Shown: positions 9,021 through 20,900, numbered from the stretch's first letter. The stretch: 64,000 nucleotides of DNA from Cellulophaga sp. L1A9 (GCF_009797025.1 NZ_CP047027.1:558001-622000); one strand, 5' to 3'. Notes: a model not told the origin generated them from the letters alone. Made by a program: numbers and translations.

Positions 9021-11213
9021 TTAAGGAATATTATTAACTAATCCAATCTTAGAGAAATCGATAGGGAGAATACCCATTTCTAAAGCAGGAGAACCTGGTT
9101 TGAAAGTAAAATCACCATTTTCAGGATCAACAAATAATGGATCTACTGCTTTACTATGCAAATCCACACCATCTTTTCTGTTTTTTTCTATAAGTTGCTT
9201 CCCTTTGTTCAAATCTGCTTTATTATAATAAATATTATAATCGGTATCTGCATCTTTAGCGCTTGCAATTACACGTCCTCTTCGGTCTTCAGAAGACCCT
9301 TCTTTCCCTGGAGGTAATTCATCTATAAAACTTCCAATAGCTGTTACGCTATATAGGATATTATTTTTAATTATACCACCTGTTAATGGACCTTCACGTA
9401 ATGATAAATAGTACCCACGAGGTGGTGCAATAATATCGGCAACAATATTATTTTCTATTCTATTATCTAGTTTTGTAAGAATTCCCTGTGATGTACATTT
9501 ATAAATCAAATTTTCTGAAATTAATGTACCTGTTTGTCCTCCATCTGTACGAATCGCTGCTTGCATTATCATATCGGCTACCATATGATGGATGTAGTTA
9601 CGACGAATGATATTATCTCTACCAGCACCACGAATATAAATCGCATTACCATCACCCATTCTTTCCATAGCGTGATGAATTTCATTGTTTTCAACAACGT
9701 TATGATGTGTATGTAAATAAGGTAAAACATCTTCAAGAATCACCTTCTCTGGAAGATTTTTAACTTCATTACGACGAATGGTACGTGTTAATTCTCTCCC
9801 ATTTGGATTCTTTACAAAGAAATCGGTCATACAACCTGATAGAATTATAGCTGTATAATCGGTATGATGAATTAAATTATTTGAGATTTTATTTTCGCCA
9901 CTTTGCCAAACAAAAATGCCTGGTGAATGCCAATAAATTTGTCCCACATGGTGGATATTATTATTGTAAACGGTATTCTTTTTATTCACATCTTTTGTGC
10001 CTGGTCCGTAGCCACAAAGTAGAATTCCACCACCGCCCATATGTTCAATATGGTTGCTTGAGATGATATTATTCTTACCATGTAAATCTACACGAATGGC
10101 ACCACTACCACTATCCAAAAAATGGCACTGCTCAATTACACAATTTTCTGTTCCTCGGAACCGAACCAAGGCATTATCCTTGTCGTGCATATCCCAATCG
10201 TGCTGTAAACCGGCATCATCAGGTTTTAAAGTATAGCGTTCGCCATGTTTGAAGGTTAATCCTTTAAAATGAAGGTTACGAACAGGAATATCTGTTGGGC
10301 CTTCTTTATCTATTTTCCCTTCTACCCGGATAAGTTCCATTAATGTAGGTGCTAGGACTGGAGAATTGTTTCTTGGCCAAAGGTATACTTTGCCTTCTTT
10401 TGTATTTAATACCCATTCACCTGGTTTATCCAAAACTTCAATCGTATTTTCAACCCAGCAATTCTCTGTTTCTGGTAAAAAATGGAGCCTATTCATGGCG
10501 TAAGTCGCGTCAATAGATGTGGTAGCTGTATTTTTTTTTTCATCTACAGATGTCAATGGAAGTATATTTGAAATCCAAGCATGATGTGGTCTTACTTTAA
10601 TTTCTACATCGGTAACATTCGACCAATTTTTCAAAAAACCATCAGGAAAATGAAGACGATTTTTACTGCTTTTTTCCAATTCAGTTATGATTCCTTTTGA
10701 TTACGCACGTGGAAGCATGCCTTCATCATCAAACAAAGTCAAAAATTTACCTGAAACATTTGCTACCAAAATATTTCCTTTAGCTTCTTTAGGTAAGTTT
10801 GGAATATCAGTAGTTACTTTTTCCCAACCTTGAATCTCTTTTCCTGAACTAAACACAGGTTTTTCACTAGGATAAGCAGCATACGTAATGGTAGATTTAC
10901 CTTCACCTGAATCCTCTAAACCAAATACAACAGTCTTATTTAACTTATAAATACCATCACGAATTAATACTACAATATCTTGGGATTTGCTTTTTTTCAA
11001 AGTACGAACTGCATTCTTCGCTTGATCCAATGTTGCAAAAGGTCCATCAGTACCTTGTGAATTTGGACGATCCAATGTACCGGACCACGCGTCAGAACCG
11101 CTCGTAGATACATAAAAATCAGCGTTTAAAGTTGATGTTTGTTCTTGGGCACAACTCATTCCTACCACTAGAAGTGCTAATAAAAAACCCCATTTTAATT
11201 TACGTTTAATCAT
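9021..11213 (-). pseudogene. GH141-like right-handed beta-helix glycosidase split by an in-frame TAA stop
   Basis: The 5' segment (170 codons) has a lipoprotein leader (VVGMSC) and the usual FYVSTSGSDAWSGT / GPFATLDQAKNAV start of these enzymes. It ends DDEGMLPRA at TAA 10701-10703. The same frame continues SKGIITELEKSSKNRLHFPDG through the beta-helix (FRGTENCVIEQC, GGGGILLCGYGPGTKDVN, HSPGIFVWQSGENKI) to 9021. The intact homolog at 42.5-44.8 kb reads LNRARAEG where this one reads LPRA-stop-SKG, so the stop replaces a single residue, apparently the Arg. Total length is 730 codons against 749 in the homolog. GH141 includes alpha-L-fucosidase and xylanase activities. A TTG near 10679 gives a second open frame but no export signal. 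Confidence 0.85.
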
Positions 11214-11248
11214 CGTACTTCTCTTTTTTTAATTGATTATTCTAGCAA

Positions 11249-12496
11249 TTAATGCCATGTAATTTTCGCTTCTCTACTTTCAGTATTTAACCAAACACTA
11301 GCGTGTTCAAATTGGCGAGTAAATTCCCAACCTTCTGGTGTTGTTCTTTTGTATGCACCTTTTGGTGCTCCTAGGGGTTTTTGCAGCTCTGGATAATTTA
11401 CCATTGGTCCTGTTGACAACTGCCAACCCCAACTATACATAAAATAGGAATATGGTTGTGCTCCTATTAAGTAACAGGCCAGAGCAAATTCTAATTTTTC
11501 TTGAGAATATTTTGGCATTTCGTCTGCAGGCTTTAGGTTTCCGCGGCCTGCACCTTCAACACCCAAACGAAAAACGGATATTTTACCTTCTTTGGCATTT
11601 TTCAGCATATCCTTCCATTCGTTTAGCAAATTTTCTTTACTCGATCTAATTGTAGCATAGTTTTCAAACATAACAGCGTCGCATACGGTATAAGCAAATT
11701 TTGCATCATCATTATTGGCATTGTTTCCTAATAGTATTTTGTCCGGCCCCATTTTATTTTTAAGGGAGGTCATCATCTCACCCATGGCTTTTTCTATTTC
11801 TGGCTTCTTATCATTACGAAATCTGCTATTACCATGCATTTGGTCAATAAAAACACCATCACAACCAGATTCCCTAACACCTTTGACAACTGTGTCAACC
11901 CACCATTTACGGAAATCGGGATTTAATATGTCAAAACAAAAAGCACCATAATGCTCGTATAGCACACCAGTTTCTGGATTGGTGAGTAAATATTGTTTAA
12001 GTTCAGGATGATCTTCAATACTTTCATTCGTAAAATTCTCGCTGTAAGACGTGTAAGGCCAAGCGTATGCAGAGTTGAAATAAAATAAGACTTTGGCATT
12101 AGGCTTAATTTTTTTAAATGCTTCTGCTTCATGCTTAGCACCTAATTCTGCTGCTCCAAGTTCTTCTTTTCCATGTGATTTCTCAATACAAAGAAAATCT
12201 GTTTGGGCAGCTATAAATTCCACCTCCTCTGGCAATAACAAACGTTTCTTATCTTGAAACATAAAATACAAAGGCGTGGTTTCCCAGCTAAATTTAGGAA
12301 AGAAATCCTTTGGTACAAAGCTGCTTCCGTCACTGATCAATATAGGTTGATTGTCAGTAGTTTTTTTTATCACTTGTGCATTTACCTCGACACCAAAAAG
12401 TGCAACCAAAAGCAGAAAGATTAAAGATGAACTTGAAATCAATCTAATTTTTCTAAAAAAAGTGTTTATAGTATTATTCATAGTATTCCTGTTCAT
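11249..12496 (-). CDS. Putative glycoside hydrolase-like TIM-barrel protein, secreted
   Basis: This 415-residue protein has a signal peptide ending near VEVNAQ. The body looks like a (beta/alpha)8 barrel: FLCIEKSHG, AKVLFYFNSAYAWPYTSY, GAFCFDILNPDFRKWWVDTV, CDGVFIDQMHGNSRF and MFENYA at successive strand ends. The FDIxxPDxRxWW and DGVFIDQ motifs resemble those of hypothetical glycosyl hydrolase families (GHL15-type, Pfam PF14885) in which Asp in the FID motif may be catalytic. No activity can be assigned. Start is at 12496, or 12481 if the second Met is used. It lies 35 bases upstream of the broken GH141-like gene and follows a sulfatase gene by 85 bases. In this setting it is a candidate for a new fucan-active or branch-active enzyme. 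Confidence 0.75.
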   Translation of the reverse strand: MNRNTMNNTINTFFRKIRLISSSSLIFLLLVALFGVEVNAQVIKKTTDNQPILISDGSSFVPKDFFPKFSWETTPLYFMFQDKKRLLLPEEVEFIAAQTDFLCIEKSHGKEELGAAELGAKHEAEAFKKIKPNAKVLFYFNSAYAWPYTSYSENFTNESIEDHPELKQYLLTNPETGVLYEHYGAFCFDILNPDFRKWWVDTVVKGVRESGCDGVFIDQMHGNSRFRNDKKPEIEKAMGEMMTSLKNKMGPDKILLGNNANNDDAKFAYTVCDAVMFENYATIRSSKENLLNEWKDMLKNAKEGKISVFRLGVEGAGRGNLKPADEMPKYSQEKLEFALACYLIGAQPYSYFMYSWGWQLSTGPMVNYPELQKPLGAPKGAYKRTTPEGWEFTRQFEHASVWLNTESREAKITWH

Positions 12497-12581
12497 TGCG
12501 TATCAAATTCAAAAAGTTACATGTTTATTCATCTGAAAATATTCTTAACCATAATAGCTACATAACATTAAGAAAATAAGT

Positions 12582-14105
12582 TTATTTACTTATCTCTCTT
12601 TTAAAAATAGACGTGTATTTATCATAACCATGGTATTGTACACCTTCGTTTTTCCAGTGTTTCAACTGCTCGTCATATAAATTTCTCATAGTGTTTAATT
12701 GATCTTTATGATCATCTTGTTTCGCTAAATTCACCATCTCATAAGGATCATTGACTATATCAAAGAGTTCTTCTGTTGGATGGATTCCTTTCTCTTTATC
12801 TTCATAATACCAAAAGACATATTTATACTGAGCGTCCATAACCGTTAAACAATGTGTTGCTTTAGGACCCCAAACTTGTATGATTGGTAAGGATGCTCTA
12901 ATTCGGGTATTCGGGTTATCTAAAACAGGTCGTAAACTTTTACCATCGTAAATAGAAGGAATGTTAATCCCAGCAAAATCTAGAATTGTTGCCGTAATAT
13001 CTACATTCCCAGTTATAGAAGTTGTGCTACTACCCTTATGTATTTTAGTGTAACGCGGATCAACAATAATTAGTGGTGTTCTAGCACCTTCTTCATATGG
13101 AAGTACTTTTGACCCTAAACCGTGAGAACCATTAAAGTAGCCGTTATCTGATGAAAAAATGATAATGGTATTGTCATCAATATTTAATTTTTTAAGCTGT
13201 TCCAAAACCATTCCAATAGAATAATCAACCCCATAAATTAGCTGATTGTATTTTCGTAGTTCTTCTTGATAGGTCTCGTCTTTATCATAGCCCCAATCTA
13301 CAAATCGTGGATATTGCCTCCCCATCCTAGATTGCTCAGCAAGATGTTTACCTGCTTCTCTTCCGTAATTTGGTAATTTTCTAAACACAGTATTTTTATA
13401 AACTGTATCAAAAACTGGGTCTGGCTCTGCTGGCTTATGTGGTGCTTTAAAAAAAACACTCATGCAAAAAGGTTCATTACTCTTAACTGACTCATTAATA
13501 AAATCGATTGTAGCGGCGCCATAAGAACGGCTACTATGAGGATATTCTTGAGCATATTTAGCCATCGATTTGTTTTCAATAGTTTTGTAAGAGGTTTGCC
13601 CTGGACTTCCTCCCCAAAAATCAAAATCTTTTTTCGCTACTTCCCCTTCTTCTCCCCAACCTTCATCTGTATCTGAAACTGAAAAACCAAACTTACCTGC
13701 AAAACCTACCCGATAACCTGCTTCTTTTAATAATATCGGATATGAAGTTGACCATTGCTTAGTTTTTAGGGGTCCGTGATCAAAATTACAACCTGTTTTG
13801 TATTCGTATAGACCAGTCATGACATTAGCTCTACTTGCCATACAGATTGCAGTTGTATTATAATTTCTTTTAAAAACAACTCCGTTTTGAGCCAAAACAT
13901 CAAGATTAGGTGTTTTTGTATTTGGATTACCATAATCTTTTTGGGTATCGTAAGCTTGATCATCCGTAAAAAAGAAAATAATGTTTGGCTTTTTCTCTTT
14001 ATCTGTTTGGGAATTACAGGACTGTAATCCTAATAAACCAACAATTAATGACATATATAAAACACATAGATAATTCATTTTTCTATTAATTTTATTGAGA
14101 TTCAT
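12582..14105 (-). CDS. S1-family sulfatase with CxAxR maturation motif, lipoprotein
   Basis: This protein is 507 residues. The leader MNLNKINRK plus hydrophobic run ends in a lipobox LQSC (Cys30). TDDQAYD forms the metal site. The formylglycine motif is CMASR (Cys88), a C-x-A-x-R variant seen in some S1 subfamilies instead of CxPxR. GFAGKFGF replaces the common GKWHLG, and FSSDNGYFNGSHGLGSK follows. The first Met overlaps the upstream SGNH gene by 14 bases. A second Met at 14078 avoids the overlap but loses the basic residues expected at a signal peptide start, so I prefer 14105. The tight coupling with the esterase suggests combined removal of acetyl and sulfate from the same sugar (inference). 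Confidence 0.9.
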   Translation of the reverse strand: MNLNKINRKMNYLCVLYMSLIVGLLGLQSCNSQTDKEKKPNIIFFFTDDQAYDTQKDYGNPNTKTPNLDVLAQNGVVFKRNYNTTAICMASRANVMTGLYEYKTGCNFDHGPLKTKQWSTSYPILLKEAGYRVGFAGKFGFSVSDTDEGWGEEGEVAKKDFDFWGGSPGQTSYKTIENKSMAKYAQEYPHSSRSYGAATIDFINESVKSNEPFCMSVFFKAPHKPAEPDPVFDTVYKNTVFRKLPNYGREAGKHLAEQSRMGRQYPRFVDWGYDKDETYQEELRKYNQLIYGVDYSIGMVLEQLKKLNIDDNTIIIFSSDNGYFNGSHGLGSKVLPYEEGARTPLIIVDPRYTKIHKGSSTTSITGNVDITATILDFAGINIPSIYDGKSLRPVLDNPNTRIRASLPIIQVWGPKATHCLTVMDAQYKYVFWYYEDKEKGIHPTEELFDIVNDPYEMVNLAKQDDHKDQLNTMRNLYDEQLKHWKNEGVQYHGYDKYTSIFKREISK

Positions 14106-14949
14106 ATGCTTTAAATTTCGCGTTGATATTTTCTACTGATGGACAAGCTACAGGCTCTATCTCGAGTATTTCCGAAATGATCTTTGCCGTTTGAATACCT
14201 TGTTGTCTTGAACCTTCTGATTGGTAATGTACATTCCCAGGTCCCTCTGCATATGTTTTTTGCAACGGAATTGAAAATGTATACAAATCATTAATAATAA
14301 TATCTGAATGATTTTTTAATACTTTCAATGCAACCTTATTATATTTCTTCGCATCGCCTGCAAACCTACCCTCTGCCCCATCAGGAACTGGTGTGGTTGT
14401 TGCAAAAATTAATTTAGCTTTTGGGTATGTATTTTTCAGATAAGAAATGATGTTGTTCAGATTTGATTCGTACACTTCTAAAGAAGACACCTGAATGCCT
14501 GCCTCTTTATTTAATTTGTTATCTGCCAAATACTTTAAATCATGTAAACCCACATTAAAATGAATGACATCCCATTCAAAATTCCAGCCATCTTTTAAGT
14601 ATGGTTGGAATAAAGCTTTCTTGAAAACTTCCATATTGTTCACCAAATTATGACTTGAGTTGCCATTAACATGCAACCGCATCACATCTGCCTTATTTTC
14701 TAAAGAGGCTCTTACGTACTCCGTATATCCAATAGAAATAGAATCGCCATATAAAAAAACCTTAGGTAAATTAAGCGTAGGCTCTATGTATCTAAATTGA
14801 TAACGGCTAGCATTAAATTTGCTCAGACCAATCCAAGCTTCTTTACAAATTTTACAACCGTTGTATAAAACTGCTCCTGCGATTTTTATAGGTGCAAAAA
14901 ATGATAAACCTAATAACCCAATCCATTTTACAGATTCCCTTCTTTTCAT
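14092..14949 (-). CDS. SGNH/GDSL-family esterase, probable carbohydrate deacetylase
   Basis: This is a 285-residue exported protein. The leader MKRRESVKWIGLLGLSFFAPIKIAGA is followed by a two-Cys segment (NGCKICKEAW). The SGNH blocks are visible: FLYGDSISIGY (nucleophilic Ser), NGNSSHN (Gly/Asn block), HFNVGLHDLK (block III) and GNVHYQSEG near the C terminus (catalytic His). These enzymes commonly remove acetyl groups from polysaccharides. It lies between GH29 (20 bases) and a sulfatase (overlapping), so its substrate is likely an acetylated sulfated fucan. The GLHD form of block III, instead of GxND, resembles uncharacterised SGNH proteins from algal PULs. Exact specificity is unknown. Confidence 0.85.
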   Translation of the reverse strand: MKRRESVKWIGLLGLSFFAPIKIAGAVLYNGCKICKEAWIGLSKFNASRYQFRYIEPTLNLPKVFLYGDSISIGYTEYVRASLENKADVMRLHVNGNSSHNLVNNMEVFKKALFQPYLKDGWNFEWDVIHFNVGLHDLKYLADNKLNKEAGIQVSSLEVYESNLNNIISYLKNTYPKAKLIFATTTPVPDGAEGRFAGDAKKYNKVALKVLKNHSDIIINDLYTFSIPLQKTYAEGPGNVHYQSEGSRQQGIQTAKIISEILEIEPVACPSVENINAKFKAYESQ

Positions 14950-14969
14950 CTTTTCAGTTATTTAAATTT

Positions 14970-16457
14970 TCAAAATAAAATTTCAAGGGCATAACCATTT
15001 GGGTTGGAAACTGATCCATTTAAATCCAACTCAAGTCCTTCTTCTGTTTGTTTCCATGTTAATTCCTTAACACTTCCTAACATCTTTACCGATTTTATTT
15101 CTTCTGCTTTTGAGACAGACAAACTTTCAATCAACAATTGTTTTCCTGATTGTGGATACTCCAAGGCTATAGCATATATTTTATTATCCTTTTGGGTGAA
15201 CCAAAAATCTTGAGGTGTAAACGCAACTTTAAAACCATCTGCTGCTCTAGTATGTGTACCATTCATGTTCAGTTTTGTAGGTCCTTCATGGGTTGTTGTC
15301 CATTTGCGTGTGTTATAAATGGCTTCTCCATTTACATTTAACCACTTACCCACAGTTACTAAATTTTCTATAGATTCTTGTGGGACTTCACCTGAAGCTT
15401 TCGGTCCAATATTTAACATATAGTTGCCACCTTTACTCACAATTTCTGTCAACCAAAACAATAGTTCTTTTGGCGATTTCCAGTCGTGATCGTAAGACTT
15501 ATAACCCCAAGAATTGTTTGTTGTACCAACAGTTTGCCAAGGTTTAGTTATAGCCAGATGATCATCAGGAATTTTATTGTCGCCAGGAATATCAAAATCA
15601 CCTAATCCGTTACCAACCCTTGAATTCACTAACATTTTAGGCTGCAAATCGTAAGCTATTTGATAAAATTTTAAACTTTCTTCAGGGGTTACATAATGCG
15701 GATAATCATACCATAAGGTGGTCATATCAGGAAATTTGGTTAATATTTCCTTTACCTGTGGATACGCTTTATTATCTAAATATTCTGAAAATGTATTAGG
15801 GCTTGGATCCCAAGTATTCACACCTGCTTTACGTTTTACTCTGTCATGTAATTCTCCTCCTGCAGCCAAATATTCAGAAAGACCAGAATCATTACTATCC
15901 ATCCAATCAATATTATGCGAATAATACAGTCCAAAATCAATCCCATACTCTTTACACGCATCATAAAGCTGCTTTACTACATCCATTTTATAAGGCGTTG
16001 CATCCACAATATCATATTTGCTAACGTTAGAATCGTACATAGCAAACCCATCATGATGTTTAGAAGTGATTACTAGATATTTCATTCCTGCATCTTTCGC
16101 TAGTTTTACAATGGCATCTGCGTCAAATTCCATTGGATTAAATTGTGTTGCCAATTGCGCGTATTCATCTCTTGGAATTTCAGCTCCAAATTGAATCCAT
16201 TCAGCTACTCTAGGTCCTTTCAATTCTTCCATTTTTTTTCCTTTCCATATACCTCCTGGAATGGCATATAATCCCCAATGAATGAACATACCATATTTGG
16301 CATCATTAAAGGCTTCCTTAGATTTCTCTTTCGACGCACTCATTTCATCATAGGTAAGCTCTGGATTTTCTTGCTCTTTACTTTTTGCTTGTTGCTGTTT
16401 ACAACTCGTAAAACCAAAAACCAATACAACTAACACTATTTTTATCCTTTGTTTCAT
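14970..16457 (-). CDS. GH29 family alpha-L-fucosidase, lipoprotein
   Basis: This is a 495-residue retaining fucosidase. A lipobox GFTSC precedes a Gln-rich linker. The barrel starts with [15 protein letters not shown], and [15 protein letters not shown] carries the substrate-binding His pair. TLWYDYPHY holds the putative nucleophile Asp, and [17 protein letters not shown] and [11 protein letters not shown] close the barrel. A beta-sandwich occupies the last ~100 residues. The length and the [10 protein letters not shown] motif match broad-specificity GH29 enzymes. It lies between the SGNH esterase (20 bases) and a sulfatase (21 bases). Linkage preference (alpha-1,3 or alpha-1,4) cannot be read from the sequence. 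Confidence 0.93.
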   Translation of the reverse strand: MKQRIKIVLVVLVFGFTSCKQQQAKSKEQENPELTYDEMSASKEKSKEAFNDAKYGMFIHWGLYAIPGGIWKGKKMEELKGPRVAEWIQFGAEIPRDEYAQLATQFNPMEFDADAIVKLAKDAGMKYLVITSKHHDGFAMYDSNVSKYDIVDATPYKMDVVKQLYDACKEYGIDFGLYYSHNIDWMDSNDSGLSEYLAAGGELHDRVKRKAGVNTWDPSPNTFSEYLDNKAYPQVKEILTKFPDMTTLWYDYPHYVTPEESLKFYQIAYDLQPKMLVNSRVGNGLGDFDIPGDNKIPDDHLAITKPWQTVGTTNNSWGYKSYDHDWKSPKELLFWLTEIVSKGGNYMLNIGPKASGEVPQESIENLVTVGKWLNVNGEAIYNTRKWTTTHEGPTKLNMNGTHTRAADGFKVAFTPQDFWFTQKDNKIYAIALEYPQSGKQLLIESLSVSKAEEIKSVKMLGSVKELTWKQTEEGLELDLNGSVSNPNGYALEILF

Positions 16458-16478
16458 ATGTTCTAAACAATTACCTTT

Positions 16479-17894
16479 TTAATCCTTTACCTTCTTTACT
16501 TTTCCCTTTTTAATAGGTGTTTTTGTCTTATTTCTTGCCGCAGTCAAACAGCATTCCGCCGGTTCTTCAGGAAGCGTTTTTTTCCAATCAGTCAATAGGC
16601 TCAAAAGTTCTTCTACTTTTTTAGGATTGCTTTCCGTAAGATTATGTTCTTCCTTCCAATCCTTTTTAATATTGTACAACTCATGTTTCTTACCTTCAAC
16701 ATCTACAACTAATTTCCAACCATGATCTTGAACACCCATAGATGGCCAAGTATATTCTTTACTAGTACCACCTCGCCATTCCCAGAAAATAGGTTTGCTT
16801 CTTTCAAAATTTTCTCCTTTAAAAGCTGACATAATACTCTCGCCATCTGGTTGATACTCTTTTGGCATTTCAATTCCTGCAACTTCAAAAAAAGTAGGCA
16901 ACAAATCTACTGCAGTTACTGACGAAGGTTTATCCACAATACCTTTTGGAATTACACTTGGCCACTTGGCAACAAAAGGAACACGAATACCTCCTGCAAA
17001 CAAAGATCTTTTTTGACCTTTTAAACCTCCTGTTTCTCCTACCGAATAGTATTTTCCAAGTCCCTCTTCATCGTCTTCTTTATGTTGTTTCTCTTCCTCT
17101 GTACCTTCCCATTCTGGACCATTGTCTGTAGAAAAAACAACTAGAGTATTTTCATCAATATCTAATTCCTCCAGCAGCTTCATGATCCTTCCAACGGCTT
17201 CATCGCCTTCTGCAATTATAGAAGCATATACTTGTTTTTTATCGTCCAAATTATCAAACTCTTCCATGAATTTTAGCAACGGATAGTGTGCTGTATGTGC
17301 CTCATGCAACCATAAATTGATTAAGAAAGGCTTTGCTTTATTTCTTTTGATAAAATCTTCCGCATAATCTACACCTACAGATCCTGCTTTAGGAATATTA
17401 ATGTTTTTAGAGCCGTTAAAAGTGGCATACTCATCATATCCATAAGCACTTTCTTTTGGCATATCTGGTGCGGAACCTAAATGCCATTTTCCGAAATGAG
17501 CTGTAACATATCCCGCTTTTTGAAATTCTTTCGGAAATGACATTCCATTTGGATCCATCCAATCTGGCATACCTCTTTTTTCATGTGCTTTCCATCCTTG
17601 AAAATGTTGGTGAATGGATTGCCTTGCTGGAAATTGGCCGGTCATAACAGCCACTCTACTTGGTGAACAAACAGGACTATTTACTGTGAAATCAGCAAAG
17701 TCCATTCCTTCACTAATCATTTTATCAATGTTAGGTGTTTTTACCCAAGAACTGCCATGAGCACTCAAATCGCCATAACCCCAGTCATCTGCAAAAATGA
17801 AAATGATATTAGGTTTTTGCTTATTTGATTCCGTTTGTGCATGTATTCCTATAGGAATCAATAGGTAAAATAGGATTATTATTGTTTTTTTCAT
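16479..17894 (-). CDS. S1-family sulfatase, secreted
   Basis: This 471-residue arylsulfatase-type enzyme has a Sec signal (IPIGIHAQ). FADDWGYGD forms the metal site, CSPSR (Cys76) the formylglycine motif, GKWHLGSAPDMP the substrate/metal Lys-His segment, and FSTDNGPEW the second metal segment. The tail is unusually basic (KNKTKTPIKKGKVKKVKD) and includes a CC pair (PAECCLTAA). The basic tail might bind the polyanionic substrate (inference). It is only 8 bases downstream of the 1137-residue T9SS protein gene, so the two are almost certainly co-transcribed. Confidence 0.92.
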   Translation of the reverse strand: MKKTIIILFYLLIPIGIHAQTESNKQKPNIIFIFADDWGYGDLSAHGSSWVKTPNIDKMISEGMDFADFTVNSPVCSPSRVAVMTGQFPARQSIHQHFQGWKAHEKRGMPDWMDPNGMSFPKEFQKAGYVTAHFGKWHLGSAPDMPKESAYGYDEYATFNGSKNINIPKAGSVGVDYAEDFIKRNKAKPFLINLWLHEAHTAHYPLLKFMEEFDNLDDKKQVYASIIAEGDEAVGRIMKLLEELDIDENTLVVFSTDNGPEWEGTEEEKQHKEDDEEGLGKYYSVGETGGLKGQKRSLFAGGIRVPFVAKWPSVIPKGIVDKPSSVTAVDLLPTFFEVAGIEMPKEYQPDGESIMSAFKGENFERSKPIFWEWRGGTSKEYTWPSMGVQDHGWKLVVDVEGKKHELYNIKKDWKEEHNLTESNPKKVEELLSLLTDWKKTLPEEPAECCLTAARNKTKTPIKKGKVKKVKD

Positions 17895-17902
17895 TTTTTT
17901 AA

Positions 17903-20900
17903 TTATTTTTTTATAATTCGGAACGGCTTACTTTTTTGTCCGTTCGCTGTGATAATTACAAAATAAATTCCACGTCTGAAACCGGATAAACTAAGTGCGT
18001 AATTTGAAGTGCCTTGTTGTAATAAAATTTCATTACTTAATCGAACTCTTCCAAGAATATCAACTACTTGTAATTGTCCATTCCCACTAGTACTACTGCT
18101 AATTTTAATTGTAGTTTCTGAATCCATAGGATTTGGAAATACAGAAATCACTTCAAGTGACGCTGCAGTCCCACCGCCACAACCACCTAGGGTTGCGCCT
18201 ATTCTTAAGAAAGTATTTACAGCAAAGGGTGGTAAACATAAAGATTTTCCTTTATAGCAAACCTGTACCATATATCCTTTATATCCACAGCTTACATCAG
18301 TTACATTTACAATTATCGTACCCGAGGTAGAGCAACCGTTTTCATCTGTAACTGTTAAAGTATACGTAGTTGTCTCCTCCGGAGAAACCGAAATTGTACT
18401 TGTGGTCTCTCCTGTACTCCATACATAGGTGTAATCACCGGTACCACCAATAATTGATTCTGGTTCCAAAGTAGCCATTTCAGTCAAATATCCAACATTA
18501 ATATCTTGATCTTCGATCATGGTAATTACAATAGGTTCTATTGCATTAATGGTGAATTCTTGAGTTAATGTGTTTCCAAGCTGATCCTTAATTTCAACAA
18601 AATAGTCGCCAGCTGCCAAATCTTCAGCAATTTGGTTTTCTTGTCCATCACTCCATAAATAGCTGTAAGGTGGTTGGCCTCCTATACCCTTTACAGTTGC
18701 AGTTGCAGTCTCTTCATCTGCACATAGTAGTGGCGTAGTAATAAGTGATACCAACTCTAAGTCTGGGGTTGGAAAATCGAACTTAACTAGCACATTTATC
18801 CCCTCAACCGACCATTTATTGGTTGCTGATGCATTACCAACTCCAATCGCAAAATCGGTGATGTTTTCAATTCCGGTGGAGGCATCCAAAAATATTTCCT
18901 CTGGTGTTGAAGATAATCTACTTAAATTAGTAATGACTTCATCTACTTTTAGTGAAACACGATCATTTGCAGATTGTGCATTGACAACAATTACAGATTT
19001 AAATACTGCCGTTATGTCTTCTACGCTTAATAGACTTCCATTGGCTGAGAAATCTATAATTTGGATATTATTTATGCTTTTTACCCAATCGTTATCACTT
19101 CCGGTAAAAATGTCATCACTATTTGCATTTGTTCCATCACCTAAACCCCAAGCATATTCTGTAGACACGCCTCCCGAAAGACCTGAAATTACCGCTGCCT
19201 CACTAGGAGGTGTTACATCGATAGCGATTTTATAGGTAGCTAAACCATCTGTTGCTATTTGAGTTTCTGAAATCATTGTAGCTACCTCACCAATTCCATA
19301 ATTAGTTGTTGGAGTTGCCTTAATTTCTACTGGTACACCATCAGAAGTATCCAAAGGATCTACTATTACTTGTAATTGTACGTCAGTTGAATGTGAACCA
19401 TCACTAAGATTAAGAGTAATGATGTTATCGCCAACATGATCTATCTCTGGTGTTCCACTTAAATACCAAATACCTTCAGATAATTTTTCTACAGTAAGCC
19501 AATCTTCACCAGCACCAACAGTTATATTAAGATCATCATCTTCAAAATCATAAAAATCTACACCTTCTTCCAAATAATATTCAAACAACTCTTGAACTGA
19601 TGTATTTTCTAAAACGATAGAACTTACTTTCCAAACAGGAGAACCATCACCAGGATTGGTAAATCCATCAGGATTAGATTTCACCTTCAAGGTCACTTCT
19701 CTATTTCTACCTCCATCTATATCTTCGGCTTTTAATTCGAAAGTATACGCTGTATTTTCGGTTTCCGTAGGTGTTCCTTTTAAAGTCCAAACTCCATCTT
19801 CAGTTTCAGTTATTGTTAACCATGCTGGAGCTTCGTCACCAATTATAGAAAGATTAGTAACTCCAACGTTTTCTGGATCCCAAAAATCTTCACCTTCCAC
19901 TAATATATGCTCATAGTTTTGACCTGGAATTATATCGGACAAAATGGTATATTGTCTCGCCCAATTTGGCGCGCCCGGAAATTGAAATTCGCTAAGGTTA
20001 GCATCTACCAATTCTAATTGCCTCAGCGCATAGGGTTGAAGCGTAAGTTCTGGATTATTATTAAGATTAGTTCTCATCAATGGTGTTCCCCAAGTGATAC
20101 CGCCTCCATTAATCAATCCTACATTATTCCATTCTACAAATTCCTCATCGGTTAAACAAGGTACGCCGCCGTCATTCCAAGATGAAGTACTCTGCTTTGG
20201 AAAGAAATGTGCTACAACATTATCATTCCAACTAATATCATCATTGGTATATGGGAAACCATTTGTATCTCTCATATATTCACAAATACCAAAATTAACC
20301 CTATATAATGGATCTCTTGGTTCAACCATATTTCCAGCACCTCCAAAAGGATGTCCAAATTTATAATCCTCAAAAAGTGAAGGTTTTACATATGGAATAA
20401 ACGGGTCACTATCGCGATCTCCAATACCATTATTAAATGTTACACCTGCTTGTGGATTTCCTGCGTGAACAGCATCCGCAAAAGCTTGAAATACTCTTTG
20501 GTCATCTATATTACCAGTACTATAATCGTCTCCAGCTCCTCCACCAATATTCACATGTGCAGCATCAAAACACCAAGCATCAATCAAATCACCATAACGC
20601 ATAGCATAATCTTTTAGAATAAATTCTGCATAACTGAACATATATGGTCGTCTATCGTCATTAACACCATCTATGTGATATGATTTACTATTAATAAATG
20701 CTTGAACTGTAGGATTGGTATCGCAATATTCCTTCCAGCGATCTGAAAAGTCAGGGAATGCTTCTGGTGCACTACCAAAAGCTTCCCATTGTAACAAATT
20801 AGCAGAATTTACATATACCTCCGTTTTCAGTCCTGCTGCTTTTATAGCCTTAAGCCAACTTAAAAACGGATCTGGTACTGAAGCTCGCGGTACAACCAAA

